A stretch of 64,000 bases of DNA from Methylobacterium terrae (GCF_003173755.1 NZ_CP029553.1:5894001-5958000), one strand, 5' to 3'; numbered from the stretch's first letter, positions 36,065 to 45,391 are shown. Made by a program: numbers and translations. Notes: a model not told the origin generated them from the letters alone.

Positions 36065-38560
36065 ATGCTGGACTCGGTCCGGATCTCGCTCAAGGTGCTG
36101 AACGCGGCCCAGCTCGCCGGGGTGGCGGCGGCCGCCTTCGGGCTGGCCTGGTACGGCGGCGCGCTCTCGACCGCCCCGCGCGAGGCCGGGAGCGAGCGCC
36201 CCGCCCTCGTCCAGGCCGCCCGGGCCTATGCCGACGCTCTCGACGAGGAGCTCGGCGCCTCGATCGGCGACGCCCGCAACGCCGCCCTGCTCCTGCGCCT
36301 CGACGATTCCGCCGTGCCCGACGCCTGGCGCGCCGCGCGGCTTCAGGACTGGCTCGCCCTCAACCCGCGCTACCGCGACGCCGTGCTCCTCGCCCCGGAC
36401 GGGACCTTGCGCGCCTCCGGCGGGGCCGGGCCGCTGCCGCGGACGATCACCGCGACCTCGGCGCCGTCCCGCGGCGCCGAGGTCGCGGTGACGGCCGGGC
36501 CCGAGGAGGCGCCCTTCGCGCTGACGCTGGCGCTCGGCGCCTCCGGCCGGCCGGACCGCCTCGTGCTCCGGGCCGCGCCCGCCTTCTTCGACGGCATCGC
36601 CGAGCGGGTCCGCCGCGGTCTGGGCCGTGTCGCCTCGAGTGGCGGCGACGGCATCCGCTTCGCGGTGGCGGGGGCGGACGGGCGCGCCCTCCTCGGTCCC
36701 CTGCCGGCCGCCGACGACCCGCGCCCGCACGAGGCCGCGCCGACCCGCGGCAGCCGCGATCTCGCCAGCCCCGGCTGGCTCGTCACCGCCACCGCGCCCC
36801 GGATCCCCGTCGCGGTGCCGGCGGGGCCGGACCCGCGCCTCGTCGCCCTCGGCCTCGCGCTGGTGCTCGGCGCCGGCGGCCTCGGCTACGCCCTCGGCGG
36901 ACGGGTCTCGGCGCGGCTGCGCCGGCTGGCCGACGCGTCCCCGGGCGATGCCCTTGCCGGTCCGCTTGCCGACCCTCCTGCCGATCCCCTCGCCGACGCG
37001 CCGGCCTCGCGGGTGCGCGAGATCGCGGCGATCTCCGGCAGCATGCGCGACCGGGCCCTGAGCGTCGATGCCCGGCTCGCCGGCGCCGGGACCGGCCTCG
37101 ACCGCGTCCGCGGCCGGCTCACCACCTTCGAGACCATGTCGGGCTGGACCTGCTGGGAGATCGATCCCGAGACCCGGCAGGTGGCATGGTCGGATCCCGG
37201 CGCCGCCGCCGCCGACGGCGTCGCGGCGCAGTCCGACCGCGTCGCGACGCTCGCCGACCTCGCGGCCCGGTTCGAGCCCGCCGACCGCCCCCTCCTCGAC
37301 CTCACCCTCGCGGCGGCGCTGGAGGCCGACGGCGCCCACGACGTCGTCCTGCGCACCCGCGGCCCCGGCCCGGAGACCGGCCGGCGCGTGCTCGTGCGCT
37401 TCCTGCGCGGGCGCGACGGCGCCGGCCGCATGCGGGTCCACGCCCTCAGCCGGGCGATTCGCGAGGGGGATGCCGCCGACACGCCGGCGGGCGCCAACGA
37501 GCGCCGCCGCAGCCTCGTCCTGCGCCGCGTCACCGACGGGATCGTCCACGACTTCAACGACGTGCTGACGGTGGTGCTGGCCAATCTCGGGGTGCTGCGG
37601 CGCCAGACCGCCCTCGACGCGCGCCAGGCCGCCCTGACCGACGCGGCGCTCGCCGGCGCCCAGCGCGGCGCGGCGCTCACCCGCCGCCTGCTCGGCCTGG
37701 TGCGCGGCGAGGAGCCGGGGGCCGATCTGGCCTCGTCCGACCTCGCGGCCACCGTCGCGGCGTTCCTGCCCTTCCTGCAGGGGAACGTGCTGCGCGACGC
37801 GCCCGTCGTCACCCGCATCCCCGACGGCCTGCCGCGGGCCGCCTGCGGCGAGCGGCTCGTCGAGCTGGTGCTGCTCAACCTCGCGTTCCACGTCCGGGAC
37901 CTCGGCCTGCACGGCTTCGCGATCGGGGCGGCCGCGCAGCCCGCCGGCTCGCCGCCCCTGCCCGGGATGCCAGACGGCCCGGCCCTGCGGGTCCTGTTCG
38001 CGAGCGGGCGCCGCCCGGCCGGCGCGGGCGCGCGGCCCCAGGGGCGGGCGCTCGAGACCGTGGCGCAGCTCGTGCGCCGCAGCGGCGGCGGCTGGCGCCT
38101 CGTCTGCGACGGGAGCGGCGAGGAGGCGTTCCTCGCCGAGATCTGGCTGCCCGCCGAGGCGCGCGCGCCCGAGGCGGTCGCGGTCCCGGCGCGGGCGCCC
38201 CTGCGCATCCTCCTCGTCGAGAGCGACAGCCTCGTGCGGGCGAGCCTCGTCGAGGCCCTGAGCGAGCTCGGCCACGCCGTGGTCCAGGCGGCGTCGGGCG
38301 AGCACGCCCTGACGCTGCTCGCGGACGACGCCGCCTTCGACGCGATGATCGCCGACCAGGCGATGCCGGTGATGACCGGCCTCCAGCTCGCCGCCACCGT
38401 GGTCGAGCGCCATCCCGGCATCCGGGTGATCCTGGCGAGCCCGCACGGCCGGCTCCCCGCCGCGGCGCGCCGGTTCCTGCGGCTCGACAAGCCGTTCCGG
38501 CAGGAGGACCTCGCCGCCGTGCTCGGCGCGGCCGCGCCGCCGGCGACCCGCGCCGCCTGA
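36065..38560 (+). CDS. hybrid sensor kinase-like protein with degenerate catalytic domain
   Basis: An 831-residue protein with an N-terminal membrane segment (about residues 7-30), a periplasmic sensor region, a second span near residue 260 (LVALGLALVLGAGGLGYAL), a possible PAS region (WTCWEIDPETRQVAW), an H-box with His495 (GIVHDFNDVLTVV) and a receiver domain. The ATP-binding domain is badly eroded: the N-box reads LLNLAFHVRDL without the usual asparagine, and no DxGxG motif follows. The receiver has ES in place of the acidic pair but keeps the phospho-acceptor Asp764 (IADQAMP) and Lys809 (LDKPF). It may be a phosphatase, a phosphorelay acceptor or a scaffold. ATG 36065 is preferred; an in-frame ATG at 35990 would add 25 residues. 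Confidence 0.78.
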   Translation: MLDSVRISLKVLNAAQLAGVAAAAFGLAWYGGALSTAPREAGSERPALVQAARAYADALDEELGASIGDARNAALLLRLDDSAVPDAWRAARLQDWLALNPRYRDAVLLAPDGTLRASGGAGPLPRTITATSAPSRGAEVAVTAGPEEAPFALTLALGASGRPDRLVLRAAPAFFDGIAERVRRGLGRVASSGGDGIRFAVAGADGRALLGPLPAADDPRPHEAAPTRGSRDLASPGWLVTATAPRIPVAVPAGPDPRLVALGLALVLGAGGLGYALGGRVSARLRRLADASPGDALAGPLADPPADPLADAPASRVREIAAISGSMRDRALSVDARLAGAGTGLDRVRGRLTTFETMSGWTCWEIDPETRQVAWSDPGAAAADGVAAQSDRVATLADLAARFEPADRPLLDLTLAAALEADGAHDVVLRTRGPGPETGRRVLVRFLRGRDGAGRMRVHALSRAIREGDAADTPAGANERRRSLVLRRVTDGIVHDFNDVLTVVLANLGVLRRQTALDARQAALTDAALAGAQRGAALTRRLLGLVRGEEPGADLASSDLAATVAAFLPFLQGNVLRDAPVVTRIPDGLPRAACGERLVELVLLNLAFHVRDLGLHGFAIGAAAQPAGSPPLPGMPDGPALRVLFASGRRPAGAGARPQGRALETVAQLVRRSGGGWRLVCDGSGEEAFLAEIWLPAEARAPEAVAVPARAPLRILLVESDSLVRASLVEALSELGHAVVQAASGEHALTLLADDAAFDAMIADQAMPVMTGLQLAATVVERHPGIRVILASPHGRLPAAARRFLRLDKPFRQEDLAAVLGAAAPPATRAA

Positions 38561-38695
38561 TCCGCCCGCCCTCCGGTCCGCGCGCGGGCGCCCGAATCGC
38601 CGCATGGGTAAAATTTGCCGGCACGAATCTCGAGGAGTGCAAGTGAAATTTAACCGTCCTCCCGCATAAATCGGTGCAAAGAGTACAGTTGTGTT

Positions 38696-39511
38696 GTGGA
38701 GCGAGCGGCGTTGATTGTCTCGAGCCCGAAACCGATCCGGCGCCGCCTCGGCGGCGCGATCCTGATCCTGCTGGCGACGGCCGGCATCGCCCCGGCCGCG
38801 GCGGCCGACCTGCGGGCGCCGAGCGCCGGCGCCGACTGGTATACCGGCGCGCCGGCCCAGACCGTCGACGACAGCTGGGCGATCGCCGTCGACGGCTCGA
38901 CCAGCGTCACGTCGAACAGCTCGGCCTTCGGATCGATCACCGTCACGGCGCCCGTCGCCGGCTCGCCGACCCAGAGCGGGCCGCGGGTGCGGGTCGAGGC
39001 GATCGCCGGCACCTACTCCTATCCGGGCCAGGCCGTCGCCTCGCGGGTGACGGGCTACCAGGAGGAGGGCTCGGTGATGGCCGGCTACGAGTGGGTCTGG
39101 CGCGACGCCGCGCTCGCCGGCTTCATCGGCTTCAACGCCCGCAGCAACCAGCTCTCGATCGTCGATCCCGGCAACCCGGTGGTCGGCACCGGCGTCGGCC
39201 TGCGCGTCGCGGCGAACTTCTACGCCAACCCCACCGACCGCACCATGGTGTCGGCCTACGGCTCCTACTCGACCAAGTTCAACGCCTATTACTCCCGCGT
39301 CCGCCTCGGCTACATGGTCGCCGACGGCGTCTATATCGGGCCGGAGGCCCTGTTCCTCGGCGACGACTTCTTCCGCCAGTACCGGATCGGCGCCCACCTC
39401 TCCGGCGTGAAGTTCGGGCCGGTGCAGATGTCGCTGGCCGCCGGCTTCGTCCAGGACCGGGTCCAGGGCTCGGGCTATTACTCGAGCATCGAGGCGCGGG
39501 CGAATTTCTGA
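38696..39511 (+). CDS. bcsS: cellulose biosynthesis protein BcsS, outer-membrane type
   Basis: A 271-residue secreted protein. A signal peptide (RRRLGGAILILLATAGIAPAAAA) is followed by a beta-rich repeat pattern of alternating hydrophobic strands (VMAGYEWVWRDAALAGFIGF, VSAYGSYSTKFNAYYSRVRLGY, ending in SIEARANF with a terminal Phe), as expected for an outer-membrane beta-barrel. This fits the BcsS family found with alphaproteobacterial cellulose genes. The start is GTG 38696; an in-frame TTG at 38711 is an alternative. It lies 686 bases upstream of bcsA on the same strand and so probably has its own promoter, within the A/T-rich 135 bases before it. Confidence 0.8.
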   Translation: MERAALIVSSPKPIRRRLGGAILILLATAGIAPAAAADLRAPSAGADWYTGAPAQTVDDSWAIAVDGSTSVTSNSSAFGSITVTAPVAGSPTQSGPRVRVEAIAGTYSYPGQAVASRVTGYQEEGSVMAGYEWVWRDAALAGFIGFNARSNQLSIVDPGNPVVGTGVGLRVAANFYANPTDRTMVSAYGSYSTKFNAYYSRVRLGYMVADGVYIGPEALFLGDDFFRQYRIGAHLSGVKFGPVQMSLAAGFVQDRVQGSGYYSSIEARANF

Positions 39512-40197
39512 GCGCCTAGAGCATTTTCCGGCGAAGTGGATGCCGGTTCGTCGAAGAAAATGCGGAAAAAAATCAAAAGCTTAGAGAGCTTGGCGATTGC
39601 TGCGCGATCGTGACGTGCTCGAGCGAGGGTGGGCAGCATCGCGGGTGCCGGCCCCATCCCGTCTCATCCGGGGCGTCGGCCGTTCCAGGATCGGCCGACG
39701 CCCCGCAGCCCGTTCGAGCCGGAAACAACCTCGCGCCCGTTCCCGTCCCCCGCATCCGCAACGGATCGGATGACGACGCCTGCGAGGTCGCGGCGTTCGA
39801 GGTGAAGCCCGGGCTCCCCGGCCCGCATCGATCTAAAGCAAGTCGGCGCCTGTCGGTCCGGCTCGGCCGAGGGAGCGCTGCAACCGGCGCTGCAACCTGA
39901 TCCGTTGTCGAAATTAATTCGCAATCTAAGGTTGATTTTCGCTGCGTTGCGGCAAGGGCGAGAACGCACTCTGGACTGTCGTGCCGGTGCGTTATTCGCT
40001 GGTGACTTTCCGCTGAACGCGTCGGAGCACGGATGATCTGAGGCAAGTGAGGTGCCTCGATTTATGAGCAAATGCGACTTTTTTTGCACGCGACGGCGAC
40101 GAATCACGGCTTGAGTTGCTGATCGAAATCAGGTTTTCGTAACGAGAAATGGACATAATCTGATGGCTTAGGGGCTGGTGATTCTGGAGAGGCGGGC
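39512..40197 (+). other. long leader region upstream of bcsA
   Basis: These 686 bases are the longest gap in the window and less GC-rich than the rest, especially 39535-39600 and 39900-40190. They hold a Hyphomicrobiales-type repeat (39518-39590). A CGAA-ATTAA-TTCG element at 39909-39921 could be an operator, and CATAAT at 40155-40160 could be a -10 hexamer, though without a good -35. The bcsA start has a strong site (GGAGAGG at 40186-40192). The frames in it show no protein features, so I call no gene. A long 5' leader with regulatory RNA structure is possible. Confidence 0.5.
39518..39590. repeat. dispersed GAGCATTTTC / GAAAATGC inverted repeat
   Basis: TAGAGCATTTTCCGGCGAAG and the inverse GAAGAAAATGC (about 39556-39572) bracket a GCCGGTT core. 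The unit ends in an A-rich tract and a partial TTAGAG copy. Elements of this sort are frequent between genes in Hyphomicrobiales. A fragment (ATAGAGCATTTTCGC, about 2197-2210) lies in the gap between the TetR and P450 genes. Confidence 0.6.
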
Positions 40198-42744
40198 GTG
40201 GTGCGTGCGTTGCGATGGCTGGCCTGGATGGGGACGACGGCGGCCGGCCTCGCCCTGCTGAGCCAGCCCGTCGGCACCCAGAACCAGCTCGCGATGAGCC
40301 TCGCCGCCATGGCGGCGATGGCGGGGCTCTGGCTCCTGGTCGACGGGCCGCGGGCGCGCTTCGTCTTCCTGGCGATGGGCAGCCTGGTGGTCCTGCGCTA
40401 CATCCTGTGGCGGGTGACCGACACCCTGCCCTCGCCGGGCGACCCGGTCAGCTTCGGCTTCGGCCTGCTGCTGCTGTTCTGCGAACTCTACTGCGTCTTC
40501 ATCCTGTTCGTCAGCCTGATCATCAACGCCGAGCCGCTGCGCCGCCGCCCGCCCGTGGCCGCGCCGGCCGCCGACCTGCCCACCGTCGACGTCTTCGTGC
40601 CGAGCTACAACGAGGATGCCGAGATCCTGGCGATGACGCTCGCCGCCGCGCGGCAGATGAACTACCCGGCCGACAAGCTGACCGTCTGGCTCCTCGACGA
40701 CGGCGGCACCGACCAGAAATGCACCGACTCGGATCCCGAGAAGGCCGCGGCCGCGCGGGCGCGGCGGGCCGAGTTGCAGGCGCTGTGCGGCGCGCTCGGC
40801 GCCCGCTACCTGACGCGGGAGCGCAACGAGCACGCCAAGGCCGGCAACCTCAACAACGGCCTGTCGGCGGCCACCGGCGACCTCGTCCTGGTGCTCGACG
40901 CCGACCACGTGCCGTTCCGCTCGCTGCTGGCCGAGACCGTCGGCTACTTCGCCGAGGATCCCAAGCTCTTCCTGGTCCAGACCCCGCACGCCTTCCTCAA
41001 CCCGGACCCGATCGAGCGCAACCTCAAGACCTTCGAGCGGATGCCGTCGGAGAACGAGATGTTCTACGCGGTGACCCAGGCCGGGCTCGACAAGTGGAAC
41101 GGCTCGTTCTTCTGCGGCTCGGCGGCGCTGCTGCGCCGGCAGGCCCTCGACGAGGCCGGGGGATTTGCCGGCATCACCATCACGGAGGATTGCGAGACCG
41201 CCTTCGAGCTGCATTCCCGCGGCTGGACCAGCGCCTACGTCGACCGGCCGCTGATCGCCGGCCTCCAGCCCGACACGCTCGCCGATTTCATCGGCCAGCG
41301 CTCGCGCTGGTGCCAGGGCATGTTCCAGATCCTGCTGCTCAAGAACCCGGCCCTGCAGAAGGGGCTCAAGCCGATCCAGAAGCTCGCCTACCTGTCGAGC
41401 ATGACGTTCTGGTTCTTTCCGATCCCGCGGCTCGCCTTCATGTTCGCGCCGCTCCTGCACATCTTCTTCGATTTGAAGATCTTCGTCGCCAGCGTCGACG
41501 AGTCGATCGCCTACACGGCGACCTACATCGTCATCAACCTGATGATGCAGAACTACGTCTACGGCAAGTTCCGCTGGCCGTTCGTGTCCGAGCTCTACGA
41601 GTACGTCCAGGGCCTGTACCTGTCGAAGGCGATCGTCTCGGTGATCTGGTCGCCACGCAAGCCCACCTTCAACGTCACCAACAAGGGCGCGACCCTCGAC
41701 CACGATCACCTGTCGTCGCTCTCGCTGCCGTTCTTCGCCGTCTACGGCCTCCTGCTGGTCGGCTGCCTGGTGGCGGGCTGGCGCTACCTGTTCGAGCCGG
41801 GCGTGACCAACCTGATGCTGGTCGTCGGCCTGTGGAACTTCTTCAACCTGCTCACCGCCGGCGCCGCGCTCGGGGTCTGCGCCGAGCGCCGCCAGCTCGA
41901 GCGCACGCCCTCGCTGGCGGTCGCTCGCCGCGGCCGACTCACCCTCGGGGGCCGGGCCGTGGACGTGGCGATCGAGCGGGTCTCGGCGGAGGCCTGCACC
42001 GTGCGGATGCCGGCCTCCCTCCTCGCGCCCGGCGCGGGCCACCATCCGGTCCCCGGCACCCTCGCGGTCGAGCCGGTGGCGGGCGCGGCCCCCGCCGGCG
42101 CCCTGCCGGTGATCCTCGGGCCGGTCACCCGCTCGGGCGCGGACGCGGTCTGCCGCCTCGCCTTCGGGGGCCTGCGCGTCCAGGACTACGTCGCGCTGGC
42201 CGGCCTGATGTACGGCGACGCCGAGGCGATGCGCCGGTTCCAGCTCCGCCGGCGCCGCCACAAGGACCTGTTCACCGGCACCCTGCAATTCATCTGGTGG
42301 GGCCTCGCCGAGCCCGTCCGGGCGCTACGCTACGCGCTGGCCGGCGACGCCCGCCCCGTCGCCGTCGAGGGCCCGGTCGCGGCTCCGGTCTACGACGAGC
42401 CCGTTCAAGCGCCCGTCCCGCCGCAGCCGGCCGACCTGCCCCTCGCAGCCCCCGCCCGGCCGACGGTGCCGGTGCGGGTCCAGGCTCCCGCGCAAACGAC
42501 TGCCCAAGCTTCCGGCCAAGCTTCCGGCCAGGCCTCCACCCGGGTTCCGGTCCACGCCGAGGCGGAGGCCGACGGCGACTGGGTCCGCCTGATGCTCGAC
42601 TACGAGAACGACCGCGCGCTCGGCGACCGCGCCCTTGCCGACCGCGCCCTTGCCGACCGTGCCCTTGCCGACCGCACCCTTGCCGACAGCACCTTTGCCG
42701 ACCGGACCTTCGCCGACCGGCCCCGGCGCACCGATGCGGCGTGA
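40198..42744 (+). CDS. bcsA: cellulose synthase catalytic subunit
   Basis: An 848-residue membrane glycosyltransferase (GT2) that polymerises UDP-glucose and threads the chain across the inner membrane. Catalytic residues are all present: DDGG at 167-170, DAD at 234-236, TED at 329-331 and QRSRW at 367-371. Transmembrane spans flank the catalytic core. The C-terminal PilZ domain keeps RxxxR (RQLER, near residue 563) but the second motif reads ERVSAEA rather than D/NxSxxG, so c-di-GMP control may be weak. After residue 730 there is a low-complexity tail with AQASG and seven DRALA-type repeats (805-839). The start is GTG 40198 with GGAGAGG upstream. Confidence 0.95.
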   Translation: MVRALRWLAWMGTTAAGLALLSQPVGTQNQLAMSLAAMAAMAGLWLLVDGPRARFVFLAMGSLVVLRYILWRVTDTLPSPGDPVSFGFGLLLLFCELYCVFILFVSLIINAEPLRRRPPVAAPAADLPTVDVFVPSYNEDAEILAMTLAAARQMNYPADKLTVWLLDDGGTDQKCTDSDPEKAAAARARRAELQALCGALGARYLTRERNEHAKAGNLNNGLSAATGDLVLVLDADHVPFRSLLAETVGYFAEDPKLFLVQTPHAFLNPDPIERNLKTFERMPSENEMFYAVTQAGLDKWNGSFFCGSAALLRRQALDEAGGFAGITITEDCETAFELHSRGWTSAYVDRPLIAGLQPDTLADFIGQRSRWCQGMFQILLLKNPALQKGLKPIQKLAYLSSMTFWFFPIPRLAFMFAPLLHIFFDLKIFVASVDESIAYTATYIVINLMMQNYVYGKFRWPFVSELYEYVQGLYLSKAIVSVIWSPRKPTFNVTNKGATLDHDHLSSLSLPFFAVYGLLLVGCLVAGWRYLFEPGVTNLMLVVGLWNFFNLLTAGAALGVCAERRQLERTPSLAVARRGRLTLGGRAVDVAIERVSAEACTVRMPASLLAPGAGHHPVPGTLAVEPVAGAAPAGALPVILGPVTRSGADAVCRLAFGGLRVQDYVALAGLMYGDAEAMRRFQLRRRRHKDLFTGTLQFIWWGLAEPVRALRYALAGDARPVAVEGPVAAPVYDEPVQAPVPPQPADLPLAAPARPTVPVRVQAPAQTTAQASGQASGQASTRVPVHAEAEADGDWVRLMLDYENDRALGDRALADRALADRALADRTLADSTFADRTFADRPRRTDAA
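42610..42714 (+). repeat. 15-bp tandem repeat, 7 units, at the 3' end of bcsA
   Basis: Seven in-frame units of GACCGCGCCCTTGCC encode Asp-Arg-Ala-Leu-Ala, drifting at the end to DRTLA, DSTFA and DRTFA. Units two and three are identical at the base level, which suggests recent duplication. The array ends 30 bases before the bcsA stop. It does not match the pentapeptide-repeat consensus. Confidence 0.92.
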
Positions 42745-42751
42745 GGCCGAG

Positions 42752-45391
42752 ATGATCCTGCGCCGTCTCGTCGCCCCGGTCGCGATGCTCGCAGTGAGCG
42801 GCTCTCCCGCCCTTGCCCAGAGCTTCCTCGGCACCGGTCCGGCCGAGCGCCTGACCCTGCCGCCGACCGGCGAACCCCTGCGACCCGCCGCGCCGCGCCA
42901 GCCGGCGCTGCAAGGGTCTCAAGCGCCCGAGGCCGATCCCGCACGGCGCGGGATGCCGGTCGCGGCGGCGGTCGCGGCGGCGCGGCGGTTTCCCGCCGGC
43001 ACGCGGGGCTACCGCCTCGCCGGCGAGGAGGATTCGCTGCAATTCCCGGTCTACCTCACCGAGGCGCAGGCGCGCGGGCCGGGAAAGCTCCGGGTGTCCT
43101 ACCTCTCGGCGATCTCGGTCGCGCCGGAGGCCTCCGAGCTGTCGGGCAGCGTCAACGGCACCAAGGTCGGCTGGACGCGGATCCAGGCGCCCGGCGCCGT
43201 GAAGGTGGTGGAGTTCCCCCTGCCGGAGGGGCTGCTGAAAGCCGGCTACAACGCGGTCTCCCTCGCGGCGAGCCAGCGCCACCGGGTCGATTGCTCGACC
43301 GAGGCGACCTACGAGCTGTGGACGCAGATCGATCCGTCGCGCTCGGGCCTCGCCGTGGCGCAGGCGGGCGACCTCGACCTCAAGACCCTGGCGGCGCTCG
43401 AGCCGGACGAGAGCGGGGCGCTCCCGATCGGGGTTCTGCTCGCCGAGCGGCCGAGCCCGGAGCGGCTCGAGCGGATGATCGGCGCGGTGCAGGCGGTCGC
43501 CCTCGTCGGGCGGCTCGCCCGGCCGGCGGTGACGTTCGGCCCTGCCCTCTCGGGCCGCGCCGGCCTCACCCTCGTCGCCGGCACCGCCGCCGAGATCCGC
43601 GGCACCGAGGGGCTGGAGGAACTCGGGGCGATCACCGGCCCGCGGGTCGCGCTGCTGGGCCCCCGCGGCAGCCGCGCCCCGGTCCTGGTCGTCACCGGCA
43701 CGAATGCCGCGGAGGTGCGCCAGGCGACCCAGACGCTCGCCGCTTCCGGCGACCCGTCCGGCACGCCGGCGGGGTCCCGGCTCGCCGAGCTGACGCGGGG
43801 CTATCCCGTCCAGGGCGGCGAGAGCCTGACCCTGGACCAGCTCGGGGTCGCGAGCCGCGAGTTCAACGGCCGGCTCCTGCGGGTCGGCTTCGAGGTGCGC
43901 TTCCCGGCCGATTTCGTCCCGGCCGATTACGGCAAGGTGATGCTGCACCTCGCCGGGGGCTACGCGGCCGGGCTCGAGCCGAGCGCCCGGATCGTCGTCG
44001 ACATCAACGGCCGCAACGCGGCGAGCGTGCCGCTGCCCTACAGCCGCGGCGAGGTGTTCACCGACAGCGCGATCCCGCTCCCCTTGAGCCTGTGGCGGCC
44101 GGGCCTGAACCGGGTCGAGATCAGCGCCCAGCTCCCCACCGCCGCCGACCGGACCTGCGACACCCTGGCGCCGGCGGCCCGGCGCGCCCGCTTCCTGTTC
44201 CTCGACCGCACCCGCCTCGACGTGCCGGCGCTCGCCCGCGCCGTGCGCAGCCCCGACCTCGCCGCGGTCAAGGCCGGGGCGGTGCCGTTCCTGAGCCCGG
44301 ACCTCGCGGCGCCCGGTCCGCGCCCGCACCTGGTCCTGCCGACCCCGGACCGCGACACGACCTCGGCCGCCGCGACGCTCGCGGCACGCCTCGCCATCGC
44401 GGCCGGCCGCGTGATCGACTTCTCGGTCGGCAGCGACGAGCGGGTCTCGGATGGCGGCGCCCGCCTCGTCGTCGCCCCGGTCCGCTCCCTCACGCCCGCC
44501 GCCCTCGAGGCGGTCGGTCTCGACCCGGCCCAGATCCGCGGGATCTGGGAGGGCCGGGCCGAGACCGTCGCCACCCCCGGCCCGTTCGGCGCCGAGGGCG
44601 TCGTCACCCTCGACCGCCTGCGCCGCAACATGCCGATGCGCTGCGCCCTGCCGGCCTTCACGACGCCCCTGCGCCAGGCCACGCCCGCGCAGGCGGCATC
44701 CGCGCCGGCCCGGCCGGCGCCGCAAGCCTCCCCTCAGGCCCCCCTGTCGCAAGCCTCCCTCGCCGGCGAGGCGCCTCCCGACAGCGACGCCGACCTCGTC
44801 GCGCGCTGGGACGAGTCGGCCCGCGGCCTCACCGTCGTCCCGGCGGTGCTCGCCAATGCCTGGGAGGGCCTGTCGCGGCGGGCGGCGGAGGCCCGCGACC
44901 TCACCCTGCGCGTCGCCGGCGGACCGCAGCCCGAGGGCGTGCCGCTCAACCCCCGCGCCTCGCTGATCATCGCGCAAGGGTCCGGCCAAGGGGCCGGCCA
45001 AGGGGCCAGCCAAGGATCCGCCCAAGGCGCGGGCCAGGGAGCGGGCCAAGGGGGAGGCCGGCTCGCGGACACGACCGTGCTGGTGACCGCGCCCAATCCC
45101 TCGATGCTCAGGGCCTCGGTCTCCTGCCTCGTCGACCCGGTGGTCTGGACCGGCCTGACCGGCCAGGCCGCCTTCCTCGACGCCTCGAACGGCAGCCTCA
45201 CCACCGTGCAGCCCGAGCGCGTCGAGCTGATCGAGACGCAAGGGCGGGGCCTGTCCAACCTGCGTCTGGTCGCGGCCGCCTGGCTCTCCCTCAACCCCGG
45301 CGCCTACGTGGCGATGACGCTGGTCATGGCGCTCTGCCTCGGGCTCGCCACGACGAGCCTGGTGCGCCAGCTCGGCAGGAGGAATTCGTGA
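42752..45391 (+). CDS. bcsB: cellulose synthase periplasmic subunit
   Basis: An 879-residue BcsB that guides the glucan across the periplasm and activates BcsA. A signal peptide (MILRRLVAPVAMLAVSGSPALA) leads into two carbohydrate-binding plus flavodoxin-like modules; the C-terminus is a single membrane anchor (YVAMTLVMALCLGLATTSLV) that docks on BcsA. I chose ATG 42752, which has GAGG five bases upstream; ATG 42734 overlaps the bcsA stop and is possible. Unusual features are a Gln-Gly-Ala repeat of seven 4-residue units (44975-45058) within the second half and a QAS/QAP-rich insert near 44690-44760. Confidence 0.93.
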   Translation: MILRRLVAPVAMLAVSGSPALAQSFLGTGPAERLTLPPTGEPLRPAAPRQPALQGSQAPEADPARRGMPVAAAVAAARRFPAGTRGYRLAGEEDSLQFPVYLTEAQARGPGKLRVSYLSAISVAPEASELSGSVNGTKVGWTRIQAPGAVKVVEFPLPEGLLKAGYNAVSLAASQRHRVDCSTEATYELWTQIDPSRSGLAVAQAGDLDLKTLAALEPDESGALPIGVLLAERPSPERLERMIGAVQAVALVGRLARPAVTFGPALSGRAGLTLVAGTAAEIRGTEGLEELGAITGPRVALLGPRGSRAPVLVVTGTNAAEVRQATQTLAASGDPSGTPAGSRLAELTRGYPVQGGESLTLDQLGVASREFNGRLLRVGFEVRFPADFVPADYGKVMLHLAGGYAAGLEPSARIVVDINGRNAASVPLPYSRGEVFTDSAIPLPLSLWRPGLNRVEISAQLPTAADRTCDTLAPAARRARFLFLDRTRLDVPALARAVRSPDLAAVKAGAVPFLSPDLAAPGPRPHLVLPTPDRDTTSAAATLAARLAIAAGRVIDFSVGSDERVSDGGARLVVAPVRSLTPAALEAVGLDPAQIRGIWEGRAETVATPGPFGAEGVVTLDRLRRNMPMRCALPAFTTPLRQATPAQAASAPARPAPQASPQAPLSQASLAGEAPPDSDADLVARWDESARGLTVVPAVLANAWEGLSRRAAEARDLTLRVAGGPQPEGVPLNPRASLIIAQGSGQGAGQGASQGSAQGAGQGAGQGGGRLADTTVLVTAPNPSMLRASVSCLVDPVVWTGLTGQAAFLDASNGSLTTVQPERVELIETQGRGLSNLRLVAAAWLSLNPGAYVAMTLVMALCLGLATTSLVRQLGRRNS
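44975..45058 (+). repeat. 12-bp tandem repeat, 7 units, inside bcsB
   Basis: Seven 12-base units of CAAGGGGCCGGC type encode QGSG, QGAG, QGAS, QGSA, QGAG, QGAG and QGGG. The frame is preserved. The array interrupts a structured region between ASLIIA and LADTTVLVTA, so it probably forms a flexible loop on the periplasmic surface. Confidence 0.88.

Noticed and set aside
34160..39397. A very long antisense reading frame over the monooxygenase and kinase genes
   Set aside because: GC-rich coding DNA leaves the opposite strand open; the translation is Arg/Gly/Ala/Pro-rich with no motif, whereas the sense-strand genes have clear motifs.
39573..40046. Small reading frames in the bcsS-bcsA gap, both strands
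   Set aside because: No ribosome site, no recognisable composition or domain; the region looks like leader DNA.
42610..42714. DRALA repeats as a pentapeptide-repeat (beta-helix) domain
   Set aside because: The order of residues does not fit A(D/N)LXX with a central Leu/Phe flanked as required, and seven units is too short for a stable helix.
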